From JAGNGI01 sp035448825 (GTDB lineage Bacteria; Fidelibacterota; UBA2242), in assembly GCA_035448825.1 (NCBI GenBank), contig DAOTJS010000003.1:94362-158361 (forward strand): a stretch of DNA of 64,000 bases, written 5' to 3'. Positions 1 through 6,552 of the stretch are shown here, piece after piece. Numbering within the stretch: position 1 is the first letter of the stretch; each line of letters begins with the position of its first letter. Below the pieces are notes generated by a model. The model was not told the origin of the DNA and searched no databases. It saw nothing but the letters and a program-made list of their open reading frames with translations. The position numbers and the translations under genes are program-made.

Positions 1-1
1 C

Positions 2-547
2 TATTTAATTATCTGTAACCATGAAAGTCTCTTAGACGCCTTTATTTGCCCGGCTTATATTCCGGTGTTTTTTACAACCGTCGAACTGGCTGACCATTTC
101 AAGTGGCCGCTCTGGGGCTGGATGATCCGCAAGTGGGGGCATATCCCTCTCAAGCGGGGTAATCTCAAATCCTCCTTGGCAAGTTTGGACCAGGCGGCTA
201 CTTTACTAAAGAATGGCACTTCGATTCTGATTTTTCCTGAGGGCACTCGCACTACCGATGGCAAATTGCTGTCGTTTAAGAAAGGCGCTTTTTATCTGGC
301 GTACCGCGCCAAGGCGGATATTTTACCATTGGCTATTAACGGACTCTGGCGGGCAAAAACCCGCGGCGATTGGCGTCTGCGTTCTGCCAATGTCAGTCTG
401 AATTTCGGTGAGCCTATTCGCTATTCTACCTATCAGCACCTTTCGCCTGATGAACTCCGCAATCTCTGTTTTGAAACGATCCAGCAATTGAAATCCGCTC
501 CGGCGGCAAATGGATTGCCGTCTTGTAAGCCGCAAATACTGACTTGA
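2..547 (+). CDS. plsC: 1-acyl-sn-glycerol-3-phosphate acyltransferase, 5' end outside window
   Basis: Transfers an acyl chain to lysophosphatidic acid to make phosphatidic acid at the inner membrane (phospholipid synthesis). The frame is open from the first bases: codons 6-12 read NHESLLD, the HX4D catalytic motif, so the gene starts before the window and the GTG at 65 is internal. GHIPLKRGN further on fits the second motif and FPEGTRT is the third, substrate-binding, motif. The C-terminal ~80 residues are the usual variable tail. The N-terminal membrane helix expected in this family is not visible because of the cut. The next gene starts 30 bp downstream on the same strand. Confidence 0.88.
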   Translation, partial: YLIICNHESLLDAFICPAYIPVFFTTVELADHFKWPLWGWMIRKWGHIPLKRGNLKSSLASLDQAATLLKNGTSILIFPEGTRTTDGKLLSFKKGAFYLAYRAKADILPLAINGLWRAKTRGDWRLRSANVSLNFGEPIRYSTYQHLSPDELRNLCFETIQQLKSAPAANGLPSCKPQILT

Positions 548-571
548 GATTAACTTAAAGTTTCTTATATT
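544..571 (+). promoter_or_regulatory. possible promoter ending at the start codon of the GrdB-like gene
   Basis: TTGAGA (544-549) and TATATT (566-571) are 16 bp apart, each close to the sigma70 hexamers. The predicted start point falls on or next to the ATG at 578, which would give a leaderless mRNA; no Shine-Dalgarno sequence is present before that ATG. The -35 element overlaps the plsC stop codon. This rests on consensus matching only. Confidence 0.35.
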
Positions 572-577
572 ACCGCT

Positions 578-1357
578 ATGAGAAAAACTGACTTTTCCCC
601 ATTACCTGAACGTAAACAATTGCTTTACGAACAGATGGCGCGTAGTTATCGAACTCAGGAACGGCCGAAAAATACTCCCTGGGCTCCTTTTGAGAAACGA
701 TTAATCGAAAGTAAAATCGCCGTTATTTCGATTGCTGGCGCTTACCTCAGTGACCAGAAGCCATTTACCAATCGGGAAACTGAGAACGATTACCGATGCC
801 GCGAGATTCCTCTCAATTTCAATCGCGATGACCTGCGCTTTTTCGCGACCGACTGGGAACCCAGTGAGGCTATGGCTGATTATAATGTCGTCTTGCCTAT
901 TGACCGGTTGGTGCTTCTACAAAAAGAAGGTATGATAGGCAAAATTCATGAGCCCATTATCAGTATCGCGGGCTTTACCAAAAGTGTAAAAATGTTTGGA
1001 AAATTCCTGACTAAAACCTACGATACTCTGATGAAAGGCGAGGTTGATGGTGTCTTAATTCTACCTTGTTCAGCCCAGACGGCGGCGGCCGCTTGCCAGG
1101 TAGCTAATTATCTGGAAAAAAAAGGAATCCCGACGGTTATATTAACCACTTTTTACGAACAGGCATTGGCGCTCGCACCTCCGCGTTGTGCTTTTATCAA
1201 TTTCCCTTTTGGACGCCCATTCGGCAAAGCTAACCACGTCACCTTGCACACGGCGATATTGCGAGATACTCTGCGTCTTTTCGAAAAAGCTAAAATGCCA
1301 GGTGAAGTAGTCTGTCTCAGCTACGTCTGGTCGTTTGGTGCAATACCAAATTGGTAA
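578..1357 (+). CDS. GrdB-like (glycine/sarcosine/betaine reductase selenoprotein B related) protein
   Basis: 259 aa. The N-terminal part (IAVISIAGAYLS...DYRCREIP), the central NVVLPIDRLVLLQKEGMIG and the block VDGVLILPCSAQTAAAACQVANYLEKKGIPTV (read here in pieces) follow the layout of the short proteins related to GrdB, the substrate-reducing subunit of amino-acid reductases. True GrdB uses a selenocysteine; here the equivalent region carries ordinary cysteines (CSAQTAAAAC) and no in-frame TGA is seen. No GrdA/GrdC or thioredoxin genes lie nearby, so amino-acid reduction cannot be assumed; a redox or metabolite-processing role is a guess. The gene sits between plsC and a metal-dependent hydrolase gene 18 bp downstream, probably in one transcript. 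Confidence 0.6.
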   Translation: MRKTDFSPLPERKQLLYEQMARSYRTQERPKNTPWAPFEKRLIESKIAVISIAGAYLSDQKPFTNRETENDYRCREIPLNFNRDDLRFFATDWEPSEAMADYNVVLPIDRLVLLQKEGMIGKIHEPIISIAGFTKSVKMFGKFLTKTYDTLMKGEVDGVLILPCSAQTAAAACQVANYLEKKGIPTVILTTFYEQALALAPPRCAFINFPFGRPFGKANHVTLHTAILRDTLRLFEKAKMPGEVVCLSYVWSFGAIPNW

Positions 1358-1375
1358 TAAATCGGGAGATTTTAT

Positions 1376-1993
1376 ATGAATTTACTGGACAATTTAATTT
1401 GGCTAGGACATTCATCTTTTCGGATTAGTGGACAGAAGGTTATTTATATAGACCCTTTTCAGATCGAAGTCGGGACACCGGCTGACCTTATTCTCATTAC
1501 ACACGATCATTATGATCATTTTGACAAAAATTCCATTGCCAAAATCAAAAAAAACGACACCGTGATCGTTGCGCCTGCTGGTGTTTGCCGACAAATCAGC
1601 GGTGATACTCGACCAGTCCGACCGGGGGATCAAATGAACTTTGACTTGGTTACTATTAAAGCTGTCCCGGCTTATAACATTGGCAAAAAATTTCACCCAC
1701 GTGAAAATCAGTACGTCGGCTATCTGATACAAGCCAATGACCTAACTTATTATCATGCGGGAGATACCGACTTAATTCCGGAAATGAAAGATATTCACAC
1801 CGATGTTGCTCTTCTGCCGATCGGTGGAACTTATACGATGAATGCCGTCGAAGCCGCCCAAGCCACTAAAGAAATCCACCCGCAGGTCGCCGTACCAATG
1901 CACTGGGGTACCCTCAGCGGCAGCCGCGCCGATGCCGAAAAATTTGCCCAACTAGCCGATTGCCAAGTAGTTATTTTAAATAAAGGAAAGTAG
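1376..1993 (+). CDS. metallo-beta-lactamase-fold metal-dependent hydrolase (UlaG/L-ascorbate-lactonase-like family)
   Basis: 205 aa cytoplasmic hydrolase. The metal-binding signature THDHYDH places His43, His45, Asp47 and His48; YYHAGDTD provides the bridging Asp and MHWGT near the C terminus the last His. This is the compact family often annotated 'Zn-dependent hydrolase of the beta-lactamase fold', with no accessory domains. The natural substrate is unknown. The ATG at 1376 is preceded by GGGAG at about 8 bp, supporting the start. It is 7 bp from the next gene and 18 bp from the previous one, so co-transcription is likely. Confidence 0.8.
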   Translation: MNLLDNLIWLGHSSFRISGQKVIYIDPFQIEVGTPADLILITHDHYDHFDKNSIAKIKKNDTVIVAPAGVCRQISGDTRPVRPGDQMNFDLVTIKAVPAYNIGKKFHPRENQYVGYLIQANDLTYYHAGDTDLIPEMKDIHTDVALLPIGGTYTMNAVEAAQATKEIHPQVAVPMHWGTLSGSRADAEKFAQLADCQVVILNKGK

Positions 1994-2000
1994 TACAATT

Positions 2001-3278
2001 ATGTTTAAAAAAGGTCTGGTTTTATTAGTTCTGGTCAGCGCCGTTTTTGCTCAATCCAATCCACCCTCGATTCGCCCGGATAGTGTTGGGATTTACTTCA
2101 ATATGAGCATTCAAGCTTACAGTGAACAGCAATACGATCGCTATCTCGAGTACACTCAGAAAATTCTCCAGGTTTATCCAGATGATTTTACCCTCCAGTA
2201 TAATCTTGCCAGCGCCTACGCCTTGAATAAAGATACTATCAATGCTATTAAAACCCTGAATTCATTAGTAGATAAAGGTTTGGGATTGGTAGCCGAAGAT
2301 GATCCCGATTTTGCCGATTTGAAAAACACACCGGAGTTCCGCGCTCTGGTCAAGAAAATTGAAAAGGTAAAAAAACCGGTGAAATCGAGTAAAAAAGCCT
2401 TTACTGTAACCGAAAAAGACCTCTTCCCGCGCGGAATTTCCTACGACCCGGCCGCCAATAATATTTATTTAAGCAGTCTTTATAAATCGAAAATCGTCCG
2501 AATTGACCGCAATGGTAAAGTCACCGATTTTACGCCCGAAGGACAGGATGGCCTCGGTCCGGTAACTGCCATTTGGGTTGATCCCCAGCGTCGGATTTTA
2601 TGGGCGCTGAGTTCTTTTGGAATACCCAATGAAAAAACGCCTCGTGAATTAGCCGGAACCGCGGCTGTTTATAAATACAATCTGGACAAAGGTCAGCTGA
2701 TCAAGAGATACGATTTGCCACGACCTCATCGGCATTTTCTGACTAATTTGGTTGACGACCGGGACGGTAATCTTTATGTCGCCGATTCCGGCTGGCGGAC
2801 CATTTTCCGTCTCGACGCCCAAAAAGATACCCTGGAAAAATTCCTCGAATTGTACAAATATCCGCAATTGACCGGTTTGACTATTACGCCGGATGGTAAA
2901 AACCTATTCGTTTCGTATGCTAGCGGTATCCTGAATATCGAGGTTGCCAACGGCAAAATCACACCGCTTACCAGTCCCGAGCATATTTTACTGGTAGGCT
3001 GTGATGGTCTATATTTTCATAACAACTCATTGATTGCTATTCAAACCTTTTTAAATCGCATTGTACGATTTGAATTAAGTCCGGATTTCAGCAGGGTTAC
3101 TAATTATAAAATCATCGAATCCAATAATCCCGATTTTAATATCCCGTCCGGTGGGGCAATTGACGGGAAGTATTTTTATTACGTTGCCAATAGTCAGATC
3201 AATATCCTCGATCGTTCGGGCAAAGTAATGACACCCGAGCAGTTGAAGGACATCCTGATTTTCAAAGCCAAACTATAA
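2001..3278 (+). CDS. exported TPR plus beta-propeller protein
   Basis: 425 aa. Residues 1-18 (MFKKGLVLLVLVSAVFAQ) form a signal peptide. Residues ~30-105 contain TPR-like helical repeats (YNLASAYALNKDTINAIKTLNSLVDKG); a Lys-rich linker follows near 115-130. From ~135 to the end the chain repeats blades of the NHL/SMP-30 type, for example GISYDPAANNIYLSS, LVDDRDGNLYVADSG and LTITPDGKNLFVS. A six-bladed propeller in the periplasm or on the surface is inferred. No catalytic residues can be assigned; propellers of this type commonly bind proteins or sugars. It lies 7 bp after the hydrolase gene. Confidence 0.65.
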   Translation: MFKKGLVLLVLVSAVFAQSNPPSIRPDSVGIYFNMSIQAYSEQQYDRYLEYTQKILQVYPDDFTLQYNLASAYALNKDTINAIKTLNSLVDKGLGLVAEDDPDFADLKNTPEFRALVKKIEKVKKPVKSSKKAFTVTEKDLFPRGISYDPAANNIYLSSLYKSKIVRIDRNGKVTDFTPEGQDGLGPVTAIWVDPQRRILWALSSFGIPNEKTPRELAGTAAVYKYNLDKGQLIKRYDLPRPHRHFLTNLVDDRDGNLYVADSGWRTIFRLDAQKDTLEKFLELYKYPQLTGLTITPDGKNLFVSYASGILNIEVANGKITPLTSPEHILLVGCDGLYFHNNSLIAIQTFLNRIVRFELSPDFSRVTNYKIIESNNPDFNIPSGGAIDGKYFYYVANSQINILDRSGKVMTPEQLKDILIFKAKL

Positions 3279-3299
3279 CCGGCTAATCCCTTATTCGTT

Positions 3300-4088
3300 A
3301 TGGAGGAACTTGTCAGTTTGGTTGAATCGGCCGCCCAAGCCGCCGGTGCAATCCTGCGGGATTACTTTCAGCAAAAATATACAATCACTCATAAAAGTAC
3401 TGACAATCCAGTCACGACCGCCGATACCGAAGCCGACGCCTTCCTAAAAGAAAAATTACTCAGCGCTTATCCGGATTACGGCTGGTTGTCCGAAGAAAGC
3501 GCCGATTCTGCCGCACGCTTAACGAAATCGCGAGTCTGGATCGTTGACCCGCTGGATGGAACCAAGGAATTCATTGCCGGGCGACCGGAATTCATGGTTT
3601 CGATTGGATTGGCTGAAAACGGACAACCAGTGCTGGGAGTTTTGTATAATCCGATTACCGACGAACTTTTTTCGGCAATTAAAGGACAAGGTGCTTTTCT
3701 AAACGGCAGTCGGATTTTTTGCACTCAGATTAATACTCTTAGCGAGGCGCATTTAATCGTCAGTCGCTCTGAACTAACCGAAAATCTCTGGCAACCTTAT
3801 CGTCATTTTTTCAAAACCCTACAACCGTGCGGTAGCGTTGCCTATAAACTGGTAAAGGTCGCCAGCGGGAAAGCCGATTTGCATATCAGCCTGAAACCGA
3901 AAAACGAGTGGGACATCTGCGCCGCCCATTGCCTGCTCACCGAAGCCGGTGCCGTATTGGTGACTCGGGATGGCGCGCCAATTCTCTACAATCGTAAAGA
4001 TCCGACTATCCCGGCCGGGGTAATTGCTGGGAATGAAAAGCTTGTTTTAGAATGGCAAAAAATTACACAGCTTCAGGTTTGGAATTAA
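3300..4088 (+). CDS. cysQ: 3'(2'),5'-bisphosphate nucleotidase CysQ
   Basis: 262 aa, normal length for the inositol-monophosphatase superfamily. It hydrolyses adenosine 3',5'-bisphosphate (PAP), the by-product of sulfate assimilation and sulfotransfer. Metal ligands are visible as Glu66 in SEES, Asp83/Asp86 in DPLDGTKEF and the Asp of WDICAAH near residue 205. The phrase DPLDGTKEF is typical of CysQ rather than of inositol monophosphatase SuhB. It follows the propeller gene by 21 bp. No other sulfate-assimilation genes occur in the window. Confidence 0.85.
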   Translation: MEELVSLVESAAQAAGAILRDYFQQKYTITHKSTDNPVTTADTEADAFLKEKLLSAYPDYGWLSEESADSAARLTKSRVWIVDPLDGTKEFIAGRPEFMVSIGLAENGQPVLGVLYNPITDELFSAIKGQGAFLNGSRIFCTQINTLSEAHLIVSRSELTENLWQPYRHFFKTLQPCGSVAYKLVKVASGKADLHISLKPKNEWDICAAHCLLTEAGAVLVTRDGAPILYNRKDPTIPAGVIAGNEKLVLEWQKITQLQVWN

Positions 4089-4119
4089 TGTCCGGTTGTT
4101 CTATATTTGCCGGTTATTT

Positions 4120-4425
4120 ATGATAGACATCGAAAAATCAGATAAAATTATGTCCTCTAAAACCGATAAGGTAAATTTCATCAAAAATCTCTCACGCCAC
4201 GAGAAGGAGATGGGCATCCAGATTTCCGAGATGGAAAAGTACAAATGGTTCTGCAGTCAGGATCAGGGGTATGATGTCGGTAAAACGGCTTATTTCGAAT
4301 GGACTCAAAAATATAGCCGCAAAGTGCGCGAATGGCTGGAATCTCTATCGGATGAAGAAATTGACAGGCTTTTTGCCGGTATATCCGATCAGGTCAAAAA
4401 TTACATTGAGGAAAAATCGCATTAG
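4120..4425 (+). CDS. small hypothetical protein
   Basis: About 101 aa from ATG 4120, or 91 aa from ATG 4150; the upstream TTG at 4096 gives an unlikely hydrophobic extension. The protein is charged and helical, with the aromatic cluster EMEKYKWFCSQDQGYDVGKTAYFEWTQKY (described in parts) and an acidic C terminus. No signal peptide or membrane segment. Short proteins of this look (IS.MEKYKW...GYD...A...W...YA) occur in other bacteria, but I cannot name a function. It sits between cysQ and the OPT transporter gene, with 61 bp before the latter. Confidence 0.55.
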   Translation: MIDIEKSDKIMSSKTDKVNFIKNLSRHEKEMGIQISEMEKYKWFCSQDQGYDVGKTAYFEWTQKYSRKVREWLESLSDEEIDRLFAGISDQVKNYIEEKSH

Positions 4426-4486
4426 CCGATCTCTATGATCGCGTCGCAATCCACATACACTTAATTTTTAAAATAGCGGGGGAATA

Positions 4487-6466
4487 ATGGAGTTAAAAGA
4501 TTCGACTGTTACCAAATTACCGGAAAATGCTTATCGTCCACTTAAGCCGGGTGAAGAATATATACCGGTTATTCCCGATGGAAAAATAGTTCCGGAAGTT
4601 ACTTCCTACTCACTCGGATGGGGACTATTCTACGCCGTTTTATTTTCAATGGCGGCGGCTTATCTGGGACTAAAAATCGGTCAGGTGTTCGAGGCGGCAA
4701 TTCCGATTGCCATTCTGGCGGCTGGAATGTCGGTTCTGTTAAAACGTAAAAATGCCCTGCAGGAAAACGTCATTATTCAATCAATAGGTTCCAGTTCGGG
4801 AGTAATCGTGGCAGGCGCAATTTTCACAATTCCGGGGCTTTATATACTTGGCCTGGATGCCAGTTACCTGCAAATTTTCTTAGCGTCCTTACTGGGTGGT
4901 TTTCTGGGAATTCTATTTCTAATTCCTTTCCGCAAATATTTCGTCAAGGATATGCACGGCGAATTTCCCTTTCCGGAGGCGACGGCGACGACTGAAGTTC
5001 TGATTGCCGGTGAGGGCGGTGGCGCTCAGGCTAAAGTGCTGGTTTCCGCGGCGATTGTCGGTGGACTATATGACTTTTGCGTGGCTGGGTTCGGTTTCTG
5101 GAAAGAGGTGGTCTCGACTTCAGTTTTTCGCTGGGGTGCTTTTTTATCTGATAAATTAAAATGGGTTTTAAAGATTAATATCGGTGCGGCGGTAACCGGT
5201 CTGGGTTATATTGTTGGTCTGCGGTATTCGGCAATCATCGCCAGCGGTTCCTTTTTAGCCTGGTGGGTAATCGTACCGGTGGTTAGTTATGTCGCCGGAC
5301 TTGGCGCTCAAACTCCGGATGCGATATTCCTCAGTTTTGTGAGACCGATTGGCATTGGCGCGATTGCAGCCGCCGGTATTATTGGCATTCTAAAATCTTC
5401 TAAAATAATCGGCGGCGCTTTCAAATTAGCTGGTAAGGAACTTTTCGGCGGCTCTAAAAGCGGCAGTGTCGAAGAAACCGCACGCACTCAGAAAGACATC
5501 CCGATGAAGTGGGTAACAATCCTTTTGATTCTGACACTGATTGTCATCTTTTTCTTCTTTCTGTTCGGTATTCGGGTTACGATCAAACAAGCAGTCGTCG
5601 GCTTATTAATCGTGGCGGTGATTTCATTTCTATTCACCACGGTTGCCGCCCGGGCGATCGCTATTGTCGGCACCAACCCGGTTTCCGGAATGACCCTTAT
5701 GACGCTTTTGCTGTCGTCATTCATCTTGGTAAAGGTTGGACTCGTTGGTAATCACGGTATGCTGGCGGCGCTCTTGATCGGCGGGGTAGTTTGCACGGCT
5801 TTATCAATGGCAGGCGGCTTTATCACCGACCTGAAGACCGGTTACTGGCTTGGCACTACGCCAATCAAACAGGAAAGTTACAAATTCCTCGGTACGCTTT
5901 TTTCGGCGGCTTCGGTCGGGTTGGTAATTTTACTACTGAATAAAACTTTTGGGTTTGGCGGTGATTCGCCACTTCAAGCTCCCCAGGCTTCCGCTATGGC
6001 GGCGGTCATTAAACCGCTGATGACCGGGGAACAGGCACCCTGGATTCTTTACTTGGCCGGTGTATTTTTAGCAATTATCCTGGAAATCATTCATGTGCCG
6101 TCGTTAGCCTTTGCTCTCGGAATTTATTTGCCGATCCAACTTAACACGCCGCTACTATTCGGCGGCTTGATTGCTCATTTCGTTTCCAAAAGCACAAAGA
6201 ATGAAACCCTCTCTAAGGCGCGCAGTGACCGCGGCACTTTAATTGCCTCCGGATTCATTGCCGGGGGCGCCATAATGGGAGTCGTTTCAGCTTTTATCAT
6301 TTTCATCGGGCAGAAATTTTTCGGCGACGGCTGGACGCTGGCGCAGGGGATCGGCACTGCGCACTGGGCGGAATCGGCCGGAGGTGAGATTCTCGGATTC
6401 GTAATGTTCGTTCTACTGTTAGTCTATCTCTACTGGGATTCCTTGCGGGTCAAAGACAAATCCTGA
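4487..6466 (+). CDS. OPT-family oligopeptide transporter
   Basis: 659 aa inner-membrane protein dominated by long hydrophobic segments (roughly 14-16). The N-terminal block (YIPVIPDGKIVPEVT, then AAYLGLKIGQVFEAAIPIAI) and the later NPVSGMTLMTLLLSS are the conserved elements of prokaryotic OPT transporters, which import oligopeptides or metal chelates together with protons. Residues ~320-345 form a polar cytoplasmic loop. The start has a good ribosome site (GCGGGGG, about 5 bp upstream). The gene ends 35 bp before a strong terminator. Substrate cannot be told from the sequence. Confidence 0.88.
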   Translation: MELKDSTVTKLPENAYRPLKPGEEYIPVIPDGKIVPEVTSYSLGWGLFYAVLFSMAAAYLGLKIGQVFEAAIPIAILAAGMSVLLKRKNALQENVIIQSIGSSSGVIVAGAIFTIPGLYILGLDASYLQIFLASLLGGFLGILFLIPFRKYFVKDMHGEFPFPEATATTEVLIAGEGGGAQAKVLVSAAIVGGLYDFCVAGFGFWKEVVSTSVFRWGAFLSDKLKWVLKINIGAAVTGLGYIVGLRYSAIIASGSFLAWWVIVPVVSYVAGLGAQTPDAIFLSFVRPIGIGAIAAAGIIGILKSSKIIGGAFKLAGKELFGGSKSGSVEETARTQKDIPMKWVTILLILTLIVIFFFFLFGIRVTIKQAVVGLLIVAVISFLFTTVAARAIAIVGTNPVSGMTLMTLLLSSFILVKVGLVGNHGMLAALLIGGVVCTALSMAGGFITDLKTGYWLGTTPIKQESYKFLGTLFSAASVGLVILLLNKTFGFGGDSPLQAPQASAMAAVIKPLMTGEQAPWILYLAGVFLAIILEIIHVPSLAFALGIYLPIQLNTPLLFGGLIAHFVSKSTKNETLSKARSDRGTLIASGFIAGGAIMGVVSAFIIFIGQKFFGDGWTLAQGIGTAHWAESAGGEILGFVMFVLLLVYLYWDSLRVKDKS

Positions 6467-6501
6467 GAAATATTAATCAATTTTCTCGTCAATAAATAAA
6501 A

Positions 6502-6530
6502 AAATAGCCCGACCAAAAATCGGGCTATTT
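6502..6530. terminator. bidirectional intrinsic terminator
   Basis: Perfect 11-bp stem AAATAGCCCGA / TCGGGCTATTT (6502-6512 and 6520-6530) with a 7-nt loop. It is followed by CGTTTT on the + side and by an A/T-rich run on the other. It sits between the convergent ends of the OPT gene (6466) and the 980-aa protein gene (6553) and can serve both. Confidence 0.9.
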
Positions 6531-6552
6531 CGTTTTATAATTCAGGTTATTA

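Noticed and set aside
65..547. plsC starting at the GTG at 65
   Set aside because: The catalytic NHESLLD lies upstream in the same open frame, so the true start is outside the window.
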